Below are positions 12,781 through 24,024 of a stretch of DNA of 64,000 nucleotides, piece after piece. The notes under the pieces are model-generated. The model was not told where the DNA came from. It worked only from the letters and a program-made list of their open reading frames with translations, and did not search any database. The stretch spans positions 569,501-633,500 of the forward strand of contig WPIO01000104.1 of the NCBI GenBank assembly GCA_009760855.2, in the 5' to 3' direction. Origin of the DNA: Cristatella mucedo. Taxonomy: Eukaryota > Bryozoa > Phylactolaemata > Cristatellidae. The stretch's first letter is position 1. Every line of letters begins with the position of its first letter. A program made the translations under genes and the position numbers.

Positions 12781-13434
12781 ATTACAGGCAGACGTCACTC
12801 TGACTGCTGCCAGACGAATCAATCTTCAGGATGAGATCTTCTGACTTTCGGGTACGCGCGACGGTGTGCTGTACAACGCGTCTGAAAAACCAGGTAAGCA
12901 ATCCACGTCCGACCCGCGAGCTTCCACGCGAGTTCAAGGTTCGGCGAGTTAGACGCGAACTTATTCGGAGACAAAAGAAGAGGCGAAAAATGTTGGTCTT
13001 TTTAAATGAGACGCAGTCGCCGAGTGGCCAACTTGGCGCCACCGGCACTATGTTGCCTTCGATTGGCCGGAGCTTCAGTTGAATAGTTGAATGGCGATTG
13101 GTCGAACGTAACTCCTTCGCAGTGGTGAGCGGGCATAGATTTTTAAGGCACCTCTAGGCACCGTAAGTTTTGACGCCCTACATTCATTCGTTCAATTTCC
13201 GTCTGTCTTTATGGCCTGCATCGTCGAACCGGCGGGCGTGGCGGTCCGAACGCAGCTTTTTTCAGATGATATCGCCGAGCGTGATCCTGTTTCTTGGCTG
13301 CTATGAATGGAAGCACCGGAATTATAGCTTTCGCACACAAAAAGGCGCATGCAACAGGTCAAATACTGCATGTATACTAGCGGAACTGGCTACCCGAATG
13401 ACGGTCAACGACTCGTGAAGGCTCTCAAATACAC
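12781..13434. other. Unassigned DNA between LINE copies
   Basis: No gene or repeat family is recognised. The segment lies at the symmetry centre (about 13165) of the inverted LINE A pair. It is not itself palindromic. Confidence 0.35.
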
Positions 13435-14740
13435 GCAATCCTATCACTGCTCTGCAGTGGTTCAGGTCCTATCTCAGTGGGAGACTCCAGAGTATTGACG
13501 TGAATGGACAAAGATCATCTGAAGTACCTCTGAAATATGGAGTACCTCAGGGCTCCGTGCTAGGTCCGGTTCTTTTCACGGTTTATACTCTCCCTCTTGC
13601 TGATTTGATTGCCAAGCACAGTCTATGCTTTCACTTCTATGCGGATGACACTCAGTTGTACCTTTGCTTTGATCACTCCCAGCCTTCGAGCACCACAAAT
13701 TCTCTCAACTCACTTGCTGCATGCATTGATGACATCCACACATGGATGGCAGCAGATTTTCTAAAACTAAACGATGATAAAACTAACTTACTAGTTATGG
13801 GCAAACCCAGTGTGATTCAGAGATTGGAAAGGCTGACTCTCAAAATTGGCTCTGCCAGCATATCTCCTGTCGAATCAGCTCGAAATCTAGGTGTCATATT
13901 CCAAAGCGACCTCTCGTTAGACGATCATATCAGCTCCGCAGTCAAATCTGCCTATTTTTAGCTTCATAACATTGCTAAAATTCGGGCTTGTTTAGATAAA
14001 GATACCACGTCCAAGTTGGTCCATGCATTCGTGACATCCCGTCTCAACTTCTGGAACTCACTGCTTACTGGCCTACCGGCATGTGCGATCAGGCGATTGC
14101 AGCTGGTGCAAAACTCTGCAGCTAGGCTTGTCTGTCGTGAGCATCGCAGTTGCCACATTACTCCACTTCTCGCAGACCTGCACTGGCTACCAGTCAAGCA
14201 ACGGATTGACTTCAAGGTTTTGTCGCTCACTTTTAGGTCCCTTCATTCTATGGCTCCAGCATATCTCTCAGATCTACTCCCCCATCAGGCCAAGCATCGT
14301 ACCACCCGCTTTTCGGAATCCAACCGTCTAGAAATACCTCGTACTACCTCAAATCCTTTGGAGACCGTGCATTTAGTTCGTATGCTCCCAAAGCCTGGAA
14401 CTCCCTCCCGACCAGCGTCAGAACATCCCCTGACCTGACCACATTTAAAAGGAACTTAAAAACACACCTATTTAGGACAGCATTTAGTGGGTCCCTGTGA
14501 TTCGTCCTTGATGTGCTTATGCGTGCTGACACTGTGCATGCTGCCACTAACCACATTTGCATGCTGACCCTGTGTGTGTCATCCCTAACCATGTTATTCA
14601 TGTTGTTTATCAAGCATGATATTACTCACCATTTAATTGCATTTCTTTTGCAGCAAATGTAAAGCGCATAGAAAGAGATTGAGTTCTCTGAGGGCGCTTT
14701 ATCAAGTGCATTATTATTATTATTATTGTTATTATTACAG
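13435..14740 (+). mobile_element. LINE A, 5'-truncated, best-preserved reverse-transcriptase copy
   Basis: The frame 13500-13961 encodes [20 protein letters not shown]-type RT motif sequence, then [12 protein letters not shown] with the catalytic aspartates and an [20 protein letters not shown] block. A single TAG at 13959-13961 interrupts it. The same frame resumes to about 14330, where a frameshift in the IPRT...SFGDRAF region follows. The 3' hairpin (about 14661-14700) and (ATT)n tail are intact. It begins inside the RT domain, so it is a typical 5' truncation. Confidence 0.92.
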
Positions 14741-14744
14741 AATA

Positions 14745-14930
14745 CAGCAAGAATATAATAATAGATTTGTATAGCTCCCTCAGAGAAATAAATAACTTCC
14801 TAGGCACTCTACAAATGCTGTACAGGAAACTTGTCAGTTATTAGTTGGTGGCAGCATTCACAGTGTCATCATGCATACGTACACAAGAACCCATTCGAAT
14901 GAAGTTATGTGTGTGTTTAGCTTCTGTTAA
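14745..14930 (-). mobile_element. Short divergent LINE/SINE tail fragment
   Basis: The minus strand resembles the shared LINE A/SINE C terminal segment (CTCCCTCAGAGAAATAAATA, then CTTCCTAGGCACTCTAC) followed by a little of the LINE A 3' UTR. It is too short and diverged to assign to one family. Confidence 0.5.
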
Positions 14931-15004
14931 AGTTCATCAAGTCAAACCTTGTCTACATTCAAGGAGGTTACTAGTAACCTCGTCCTGATGTTCATATCCA
15001 AATC

Positions 15005-16765
15005 ATAGAAGACAATTACTCCTCTGAACCCAACTCCCACTGTCGTGCTTCTACGATGCATTGATCTGCTTCTGCCGTGCATAACTAACATCATAATTAT
15101 GTCATTTGCCTCAGGTCATGTCCCAGCCCCTTTCAAAACGGCTGTAGTCAAGCCACTATTCAAGAAAGCCACACTAGACCAAGAGAACTTGAACAACTTC
15201 CACCCATTCTTCCTTCTGCCGTTTCTATCAAAGACACCGGAACGAGTCGTGGCAGACAGCTGAACTCATATCTTGAAACTTCAAACTTTAGTAGTACCAT
15301 TCTCGTTTTAGAGCTAATCACTTCACGGAGTCAGCATTTCTCCGGGTGTACAAGGACCTACTTAGGAATGCAGACATGGGTAGAGTATCTCTACTTGTTT
15401 TGCTCAATCTTTTGGCAGCTCTTGATGCTATCGATTATCGAGTCCTTCTTGAGCGCCTCTTATCTCGCCTGGGCATCACTGGCACGGCTCTGCAATAGTT
15501 CAGGTCCTATCTCAGTGGGAAGCTCCAGAGTGTTGATGTGAATGGAAAAAGATCATCCGATGACCTCTGAAATAAGGAGTACCACAGGGCTACGTGCTTG
15601 GTCCGGTTCTTTTCACCATTTATACTCTCCCTCTTGCCGATGTGATTGCCAAGCACAATCTAGGCTTTCACTTCTATGCGGATGACACTCAGTTGTATCT
15701 TTGCTTTGATCCCTCCCATCCCTCGAGCACGTCGAATTCTCTCAACTTGCTGCATGTATTGATCACATCCACACATGGATGGCAGCAGATTGTCTTAAAT
15801 TGAATGAAGATACAACCAACTGACTAGTTGTGGGCAATTCAAGTGTGATTCAGAACTTGGAAAGACTAACGCTCAAAATCGGCTCTGCCAGCATATCTCC
15901 TGTTGAATCTGCACAAAATCTAGGTGTCATGTTCCTAAGTGATCTTTTTCTAGACGACCACATCAGCTCCACAGTCAAGTCTGCCTACTTTCAGCTACAT
16001 GACATTGCTAGAATTCGGGCTCGTTTAGACAGGGATGCCACATCTAAGTTGGTCCATGCATTTGTGACATCCCGTTTTGACTTCTGTAAATCACTGCTTG
16101 TCGGTCTACCAGCCTGTGTAATAAGGCGCTTACAGGTGGTGCAAAACTCTGCAGCTAGGCTTGTCTGTGAGCGGCACAGTTGCCACATCACACCACTTCT
16201 CGCCGACCTGCACTGGTTCCCAGTCAAGACGCGCATCGACCTCAAAGTTTTGTCACTCACTTTTAGGTTCCTTTATTCTTTGGCTCCAGCCTACCTATCA
16301 GATCTACTCGCCCACCAGGCAAAGCATCGTGCCACCCGCTTTTCGGAATCTAACTGCTTACCCATACCTCGTACAAATCTCAAATCCTTTGGAGACCATG
16401 CCTTTTGTTCGTATGCTCCCACAGCCTGGAACTCACCCCCGACTTGCGTCACGACATCTCCTGACTTGAACACATTTAAAAAGAAACAAAAATGCATCTA
16501 TTTATTACAGCTTTTAGTGGGTCCGTGTGATTCGCTCTTTGTGAGGTTATGCGTGCTGACTCTGTGCATGCTGCCACTAACCATACTTGCATGCTGACCT
16601 TATGCATGTCATCCATAACCATGTTATTTTTGCTATTTATCAAGCATGCCACCATTAACCATTCGATCGAGCTTCTTTTGCAGCAAACGTCAAGTGGCTA
16701 GAAAGAGATTGGGTTATCTGAGAACGCTCTATAAAATGTAGTATTATTACTATTATTATAACGGA
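15005..16765 (+). mobile_element. LINE A, about 1.75 kb, inverted partner of the 9.5-11.3 kb copy
   Basis: This holds RT N-terminal sequence (15045-15263, ending in the RVVADS stop), the YADD region at 15594-15803 and a 255-residue C-terminal frame at 15830-16597. Paired positions in the two copies sum to about 26331 throughout, so the arms are collinear without net indels. Shared private lesions include the stop after RVVADS, the frame break before LGPVLFT and loss of one Arg codon in the LVCRER motif. The 3' part beyond about 16470 diverges from its partner and ends in an (ATT)n-like tail. Confidence 0.9.
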
Positions 16766-16779
16766 TGCAGGGAAAAATT

Positions 16780-16845
16780 CTTTCGCTGATCGGTAATACC
16801 CGCCACGGCTTGGCTCCTTCATACCTAAAGGTGGACTATTCCAGA
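16780..16845 (+). mobile_element. LINE B scrap
   Basis: CGCCACGGCTTGGCTCCTTC matches the GLAPSYL-coding stretch of LINE B (compare minus strand near 56830-56850). Similarity stops at the start of the following CpG-rich block. Confidence 0.5.
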
Positions 16846-16869
16846 CCTTCTGCTCTGGACTGTTCTGGA

Positions 16870-17660
16870 CCTTGCATTGGACTGTGAGGTCACTCGAGTT
16901 CAGCCGCCATCTTTTTCATACGTACTGAGAGCGCCAATGTGCGAACGATTCCTTCGACGTCCGCTCCTGCAGTTCGAGCTTGCGCCTCGCTGCAGACGAA
17001 ACAGCGAGCTTAGCGCCTCGCCGCAGTCGTCCGACCTGCCTACATATACGGCGGACACGCCTGCAGCAGCTGGCCGGACCTCCTACGTCAGCTACGTCAC
17101 GCTACGGACTATCCATAAAAGTCGGAAGGCCGCTGCCGTAGGCTGCGAAAGATAAATGATGAGGCTAATCGTGGGCAAATATTTGCGAGCTAATCTCGGG
17201 TCTCGGCGAGCCACGGCGTGCACGTTTCACACGAGCGGACGACTGCGTTGTCACCGATGCGGCCCTCACTTCTCCAGCCGAGCGCTCCGCGACCCCGAAT
17301 GCAGAGTATTCGCCGCAGGACACTTATCGAGCGCCATCAGGAGACTGAGCGGGCCACTTTCGGCCGAGGGCGAGGTGGGCTGCGACGAGGCGGGGGGCCG
17401 GGGCGGGGCGGGGCGGGGCGGGGCTCTCGGTTTCGGATGGAGAGACATTTTGCTGCGTCTTCAAACGACTCGATCGAACAGTTGAACAGCCAAAGCCGTT
17501 GCCCACCGCAAACAACGGCATGCAACTTGCTTATGGATTGATCTCAATTTAGCGCCCTTGCAGAGAACAACTGGCAGTTACAGCTCTGGCCCTCACCCGC
17601 CACAGCCGCCGCCGCCCTCATCCCGAGCTCGCATGCTGCATCACGATGGGACTACCCTGC
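16870..17660. promoter_or_regulatory. CpG island with tandem GC boxes, orphan
   Basis: A G- and CpG-rich block contains five tandem GGGGC units at 17391-17424, which are Sp1/KLF-type GC boxes and also a strong G-quadruplex candidate. Open frames here lack recognisable protein sequence. It may be a promoter, but no adjacent exon is seen. Confidence 0.45.
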
Positions 17661-17739
17661 GCAGCACATTGCGGTACTCACATAGTTGCTCTTATTATCT
17701 TTATCGAAATAATTGAGTAAGCCTATATGCTGTAATATT

Positions 17740-17895
17740 TAAATGCAACCCCACTCCTACAAATTGTAATCTGGCCTGCATTGCTACCGAAAGCCGCTTA
17801 GGCTGTGAGTTCGCTATACAAAACTCTCCTGCGTAACACCCACGCGGTCCTTATGACTTTGTGGAGTTACTGAAGGAGATACATTACATTACATT
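17740..17895 (+). mobile_element. LINE B 3' end
   Basis: GTTCGCTATACAAAACTCTC and GACTTTGTGGAGTTACTG precede ACATTACATTACATT, the diagnostic end of LINE B. It shows the uninterrupted junction used to recognise the nested copy at 47.9 kb. Confidence 0.75.
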
Positions 17896-18489
17896 GCTAT
17901 GGCACACACAGTACAGCTGCGCCAGTGCTTCCGGTCGCTGAGCTAACTCGGCCTTGCTAACTCGACCTTGACAACTCGGCCTTGACAGTGGCTGCAGGAA
18001 GAAAGTAATCTGCCTCGAGCTGGAGCCAATCTCACAATCTCAGACTTGCCAGTTCTTACCAAATGAACTATCAATACTAGGGCAACTGCCGCACTCACCA
18101 CGGGACACTAACTTCAAGCGCTGGCTTGAAATTTTTCATTATTAAAATCCGAAAATTGTAATGTAGATTTAATTTATTATGGATGCATTTTTGTAAATTA
18201 AATGTTTCATAAATTAAAATTAAATTCGAAAATCGCACTGTACGTGCTCGAGCCGAATGTGGACTGATTGAATGCATGGCCGCGTTTTAATTGGAGTCTG
18301 GTGCCGAGCTGAAACTGCTACATTCGCTGCCATTGGCGTCCCGAGGCCAACGAGCTGCCTGCAGTCAGCAACAGTCGTACCTAGCAAGTCGAGGAAACAA
18401 ATAGCCAACATTGATTCGCTGTGCACGCGTATCCGTCTCGAGCGAAAGCTCCGCACAGCTGATACGTTAATCTAACGTCAAATAATATC
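17896..18489. other. Intergenic, nothing recognised
   Basis: AT-rich and mixed sequence with a short direct repeat (CTCGGCCTTG near 17949 and 17974). No gene or repeat family is identified. Confidence 0.35.
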
Positions 18490-19325
18490 TCAACGTAATC
18501 TAACATCCAAAATCTTAAGCAAACCCTCAAATGGGCTCGGCCAGCATATCTGCAGTGGTGGCTGCACGCAATCTGGGTGCTCTGTTCTAAAATGACCTTT
18601 CACTGGATGACCGCATCAGCTTCACAGTCGGGTCTGCCTTCTTTCAGCTGCGTAACATAGCAAAAATTCGGGCCTGCTTAGACGAGATTCCCACAGTCAA
18701 GCGCGCATGCGCGCATTTTTTTCGGCATCTCGTCTTGACCTCTGCGTATCCCACTGCTCGCAGGTCTTTGAGCCCTGTGCAATGAGACGCTTACAGATTG
18801 AGCAAAACTCTTCAGCTACGCTCGTCGCGTATACGTCACGAATAACCACATTGTACCACTTGTACACGACCTGCACAACCTCTCCATCTCTCTCCCTCAA
18901 GAAGCATATCGACTTCATAGTTTGTCACTTACTTGTAGGTCCCTTTATTTCTTGCTCGGGCCTATCTAGACATACATACTTCCTAATCAGGCTTCGCATC
19001 GTACTCGTCCTCCCTTCTCGTCTCTCGAGCCGTTTTCTGAGCCTCTAAGTACCCTCGAGTTCTTTGGGGACTGTGCGTCTTTAGTTCGTGCGCTCCCAAA
19101 GCATAGAATTCACGTCCTACTAAAGTCAAGACATCCCCTGACATGGCGGCATTAAAAAAGGCTAAACATTTCACTTTTCTTTAGCAGAGTTCAGTCTACC
19201 AGCGTGAATTTGCCTGCAAATGCTTAAACGACGTGACACTGTGCATGCTATCACTAACCAATTGATGACTAACTTTACAGCATTTATACAGCTTCTAGAA
19301 AGACATTTCAATTCTTTTAGCGTGC
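18490..19325 (+). mobile_element. Highly degenerate LINE A relative
   Basis: The plus strand retains the order of LINE A blocks from GSASIS...LDDRIS-like sequence through the ARLV region to the 3' UTR. Many substitutions, stops and indels are present. It probably belongs to an older subfamily, as do the copies at 52 kb and 60 kb. Confidence 0.65.
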
Positions 19326-20429
19326 TATGGAAATGTCATATTTTGACTATCGTAATTTCCACATCGGAGCAACGTCGCACATAATCAAATGGCGCAGTCT
19401 TTGCTTCGGCTTGTTCTGTCGCTCTTCAGTCTGTCGACGACGTCGTCGCAGCTTTCGACAGGTCGACGTCGTCGGGTTCGACACGATCGCGAGCTTGCTC
19501 GGCGAGATGCGCCAGCTCGGGCGCTGCCGCAGCAACCGACGAGGGCGATCACGTGGGTGGCCTCAGCAGGAATGCTGGAATCTCTGCCGCGAGAACGCTC
19601 AATTCAATGCCCATCTGGCCACTTGCTATTCTGGCTACTTGCAGCCCGGCCTGGAGAAGCTCGCCGGCGGGGGGGGGGAGGCGCCTTAATTGCTAGCCGA
19701 TAGCTGAAGCATATTGCTGTCGCGTCTTAACTGATGGAGAATCGCTGCGGGGAACGGAACGAAGAGCTGCTAGAATGGATCGCCCCTGGATTGGCTTATT
19801 TACAATCCTGGCAATCGTAGACCGACGGGCTGTGGGTGCTTTCCCTCTGGAAAGCGATTGGCAACGCTGGCGTTGTTGTTCTGTCCGTCTGAGTCGCTGA
19901 CTGCCAAGTGGCGGCAGTCCGCGGCTGGACCTGATCGTCTTGCGCTGGGCAGAGTTCATGCGTTCGTTGGCTGCTGTGCGGAGCTTCGCCCACGAAGCAG
20001 CCTATGCTGCACTGGAAAGGGACGGGCGCTTCGAGAGGCTTCGCTGTGGCACACTGGCTGGCGTTCTAAACGCTTCGTTCTAGGTTTGCCCTATAGATCA
20101 AGGGAGTAATTTATATTTTTTGCAGAACAGCTCACACTTTTCTTTACAAGAATGTGGCAGTGGGCGAAACAGGTCTGTACTCGTGAACGATTGATTCAAT
20201 TTTTGCAAGTGCATAATAATAATGGGTCGCCAGCTGATCGCCTGCACAAGTTGAGCCTGCCTGCCTGCCTGCTTGGCTGACTGACTCGTCTAGTTCGAGC
20301 ACCTGAACCCGCTGCTAATACGTATTGGCTAAGGCTTAGGCATTTTCGCTCAATAGCGAGACTTCACCAGAAGGTTCCGGGTGCGAAGAAAGACGTCAGA
20401 ATCAATTATTAAATAAATATTTAATTATC
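19326..20429. other. Moderately GC-rich DNA, no gene recognised
   Basis: Overlapping open frames on both strands (19327-20109) have no conserved motif or plausible splice signals that I can support. Confidence 0.35.
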
Positions 20430-20565
20430 AATATTACAAATATTTAATTACTTAGTGTCATTCGTATGGCACCCCAAGAGAGCTTAGTTTACATATACCG
20501 CAGGGCTCGACCCCACGACCCCTACCGTTAAAGGCGAGCACCTTACCTCCGGGCCAGACTAGGGG
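20430..20565 (-). mobile_element. tRNA-derived SINE (family C-like), minus strand
   Basis: Read on the minus strand, TGGCCCGGAGGTAAGGTGCT resembles an A box and GGGGTCGAGCCC a B box, the internal RNA polymerase III promoter of tRNA-headed SINEs. The body is diverged, followed by an AT-rich tail near 20400-20450. Confidence 0.6.
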
Positions 20566-22560
20566 GGGGGGACCAGCAGCGAGATGGGAGAGGAATAGTT
20601 CGATTCGAGCGTTCGAAGCGTGCGCTCAGAAGATACCCCTCTCTCTCGGGCGCGTACGAGCGAGCGCACTCGGGATGACGCCGTCAGTTGAGCTAGCGAT
20701 CGGACTAAATGCGGATGGACAAGACACCAAAGAGTTCGCCCCATCTTAGAGGTACCGCTGCTGCCGGGGTGCAGAGTAGAATCGATTCGTAAGTAAGCAC
20801 ATTCGACGATTCGAGTACTTGAAAACTCCGCAGAGAAGCTGGCACATACGTACCTACGCTCGAGTCGTCTGTCTGTCCGAAATTTTGGGGAGCCCTTCGA
20901 GTTCGCTCGCCGTCACCGCTGAAAGCCTTCGCCCCGTTCGCCCGATTCCCTGCGGGCGTGACGAGCCGAAGGAAGGCGAAGCGGAAGGAATCTGGCGATT
21001 TTTTGTCCCGTACTCCGGGCGCTCGACTTTCGTCACGCCCACTGGATGACAGCGTGCACTCGTGAGCACCAGTCAGCCGCGCTGAGCAGATACGGGACGT
21101 TGCTGTTGCCAAGGAGACAACGCCATCCACATGATCTGGCAGCTGTCGTGGTAATTTGAGGTGCTCGCAATAACTGTCCAGCGCCGTGGCCGTGTCGACA
21201 GCGGCAGCGACGACGGCAGTCACGTGGTCACACCGACTCCGCCAATACCGCGACGCCCGAGCTTCAACCGAGTGCCTGCACGATGCCCTCGGCAAGTCCG
21301 AGCAGCCGACTCGTCTGCGCAGACAGACACTTCGTTGCCAAATGAAGCTCCTTGGAGAAAACTGGCGGCTTTCATGCCCGTGCCCCCTCCCTCCCCCAGC
21401 TGATCGACCTCGTCGATGGCACGGAACTCGGATGTCTGCGTATTCTTTTCATTCGCCTCGTGGGGGGCCTGGCACTTGCTACAATTCCTTGTTCGGAGCG
21501 AGGGCGGCACAGTGTCTCTGCTCCTACTGGTCGCCATGGTTACCTCTCAGTCCGACGAGAAGCGCTCCAGCAATTCCCGCTGCAATTCAAGAAGACCTCT
21601 AAATCTGGAACGAAAGGACAACGAGTCGACTACTAAAGGCCACAACCGTGGAATGCTTAACCGTAACGCTGGCCGATATTATCAAGATGAGATCGCTCCT
21701 CTGCCTTGGCAAAATGTAAGCTATCGCCCAGATAGCCGAGATTTTGCTGCAGACACAGAGTTCACTAGCGGTAGGCTAGTTAGACTAGTAAGCGAAAGAC
21801 AAAGACAAAGTACTAAACAGAGCAGGACCTGCCCATCGCCTGGGATACGAGGCCTGTTAATTTCGTAACAATCCATCCTAGCTTAGGCAAACACACTAAC
21901 TTCTGTATAAAAAAAACATGGCGGAATCACAAATGCATCGCCCAAAAGTGTCTACAATCAGCCGTCTTCTCGAGCGCTCGCCAGGCCAGAGCTACCAGGC
22001 CTGGCGATTCTAGCGGCGGAAGTGATCGCCTGGCGATCGGCAGATCTTTCAGAAGCTTCCAGCTTTTTTTTCAGCCCGATCGGCCCGGGATCCAAAAGTC
22101 CATCCCATCAGGCAGCATCTCGTCATTGGACGCCTCACCTTCTTGACGCCTGGGCTTCACCTGAGTACACGCCTTAAACCCTGCCACCTCGTTAGAAACT
22201 CTCCAAATCTATGAAGACCAATAGCCCTAAAGACCGTACGCTTACCGTTCTCTCAACTCCGGGGGAGGGGACGCTGCGACGACGCCCGCCCCACCCCATA
22301 GGCTGCAGGCGGCGTCGAGAGGCTGGACGCCATGTTGTTGGCGTCGGCCCCGCCCTCCTCAGTTTAGACAGGCATCTGCAATGCGGAAGCCTTATATAGC
22401 CTTAGCTTGGGAGCCGTCGAGTGAATCTCCGACGGCTGTCGAGACGGCTTCCGCTTCTCCTCCCAAAATGAAACTCTTCAAAACGCAGACGACGGTCTGA
22501 ATCCCTCAAGCATGCACTCACGCACGAACATACTGCTCGCAGCGTTATCACCCTAGCGGC
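20566..22560. other. Unassigned DNA upstream of the MEX3 island
   Basis: GC-rich patches (20600-21300, 22250-22340) and long open frames occur, but none gives a recognisable protein. A G-run lies at about 20562-20571. No LINE or SINE family was recognised. Part could be distal promoter of the MEX3-like gene. Confidence 0.35.
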
Positions 22561-23759
22561 TTGTTTTGCGTGAGCTCGTTCGTCCAGCTGCTGCTGAGCT
22601 TTGATTTCGTCGTCTCTCCGTCCGACTGTAGCAACTCCCGCTTTGTCTATTATCGTCGGCTACGTTTCCCGTTATATCCGTCTGCAACGTTTCCCGGCGG
22701 CCAACGAAGCTCCGACCTTCCTTTCTGGACCCGCCGCCGCCGCCTCTGCAGTTAACGCCCGGCCACGCTTTGATGTCGCGCCGATGCGTGAGGTGATCAC
22801 CTCACGAATTGGCTGCCGCGCCACGGCTCGAGAGCCCTTTTCGCAGTCCAGCAGCGAGCTTAGTGTTGAATGCTCAACGCTTGCCAGGAAGTATGCTGCT
22901 GCTAGTGCAGACTAATAAGCCCGCACAGAGTTCGGATCGCCTCCTGCGGTGTGGCAGATGTACTTTCCGCGAATCTGGGACGGCCGCTCGCTTTGCTCGC
23001 TGCCTCTGCAGCTGCGTCTTGGGCACCGCGAGTCCACAGCTAGCCTAGCCTCACCGGACCGCTCGCTGTGGGGCGCCTCGCGGCCGTGCCCTCCGTCGGC
23101 CTCGGCGCTTCGAGCGGGCGAGGTCGCGCCGAGGCGGGCGCTGCACCGCCGAAACTAGCCGCTTCGTACCCGCGGCTGGGCCGACAAGCGCCCCGCCACG
23201 TAGCCGAGGCGCCATCTCGGCGTTGCAGCTCTCACTTCCGGCCCCCCGAGACTCGGCTCGCTCGCCTTATGGAACGCCGCGGGGGTCTACCCGGCGGCAC
23301 AGCCGCGGAAGCGGAAGTTAGCGTTCGATCATCCGACCGAGAATCCGAGCTTACGAGGAACCGGCGGTGACCGGCTCGTGGAGACATTTCGCTGAGGCAA
23401 CCCGTCATCAGACTGACCACACTATTTGCTCGACTGCTCCGCTTATCGGCGGCGGAGGCGGCGATGCCTCACCTCCCCCCCCCCATCTTCCATCACTACC
23501 CTACCCGAGGGAACACTCTAGAACTACCCGGGCCGGCCTACTAGGTCGCCGAAGGGGCGTGACGTGCCGCCAATCAGAGCGGCGCTCCCTTCTCGGAAGA
23601 TTGACCAATCGTGTGCGCCGACGCTCGTCGAGCCGACACGTCCCGCCAACTCGTGCAGTCTTTGTGTGCTCCGAGCGGGACGCTGCCTTGCGGAGTCAGC
23701 GGGCTCGGTGCCGAACTCACCCTCCGCCGTCGTCGGCGGATGCTTATTGAGCCTCGGCG
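22561..23759 (+). promoter_or_regulatory. CpG island / 5' UTR region of the MEX3-like gene
   Basis: The sequence becomes very CpG-rich from about 22700 and stays so through the first coding exon and intron. An in-frame TGA at 23748-23750, just before the ATG at 23760, supports that start and shows this stretch is 5' untranslated. No TATA box is evident, which fits a dispersed CpG-island promoter. Short frames overlapping it (23367-23750) are not supported as genes. Confidence 0.6.
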
Positions 23760-24024
23760 ATGTCAATGAGCATGACGGGCAGCGTGAGCAGCGCGTCGTG
23801 CTCTGCAGCCGGACCGACGGACGACAGCCGCGGCACGGCGTTCCAGCTGGCGCTCGGCCTCGGCCGGCTCGGCGGCCTGGGCGGACCGCTGCCCGGCTGC
23901 TGTCCGTCCGACATGGCGGGCTTACAGGACGCTGCGCTTCGGGAGTCGAGGAAGAGCTGCAACATGACGGAGTGCGTCCCCGTGCCGAGCTCGGAGCACG
24001 TCGCCGAAATCGTCGGACGCCAAG
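23760..24024 (+). CDS. MEX3: MEX3-family RNA-binding protein, coding exon 1
   Basis: Exon 1 encodes residues 1-88 plus the first base of codon 89. Two features place it in the MEX3 family: a [13 protein letters not shown] stretch like the ALQLAL...LG segment of vertebrate MEX3 N-termini, and near-invariant [20 protein letters not shown] (residues 68-87), which starts the first KH domain. The exon ends CAAG with donor GTAAGC at 24025, a phase-1 junction splitting the Gly of the KH1 GRQG loop. Human MEX3 genes split KH1 at the corresponding place. The start at 23760 follows an in-frame TGA by three codons; a second ATG at 23766 is possible. Which of the vertebrate paralogues A-D it corresponds to cannot be told. 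Confidence 0.93.

Noticed and set aside
9800-16597. LINE A reverse transcriptase as a functional host gene
   Set aside because: All copies are 5'-truncated and carry stops or frameshifts; homologous fragments occur many times in the window.
21090-21125. RFX X-box at GTTGCCAAGGAGACAAC
   Set aside because: The second half-site deviates from the consensus (GACAAC instead of GYAAC after RG), and no gene start is nearby.
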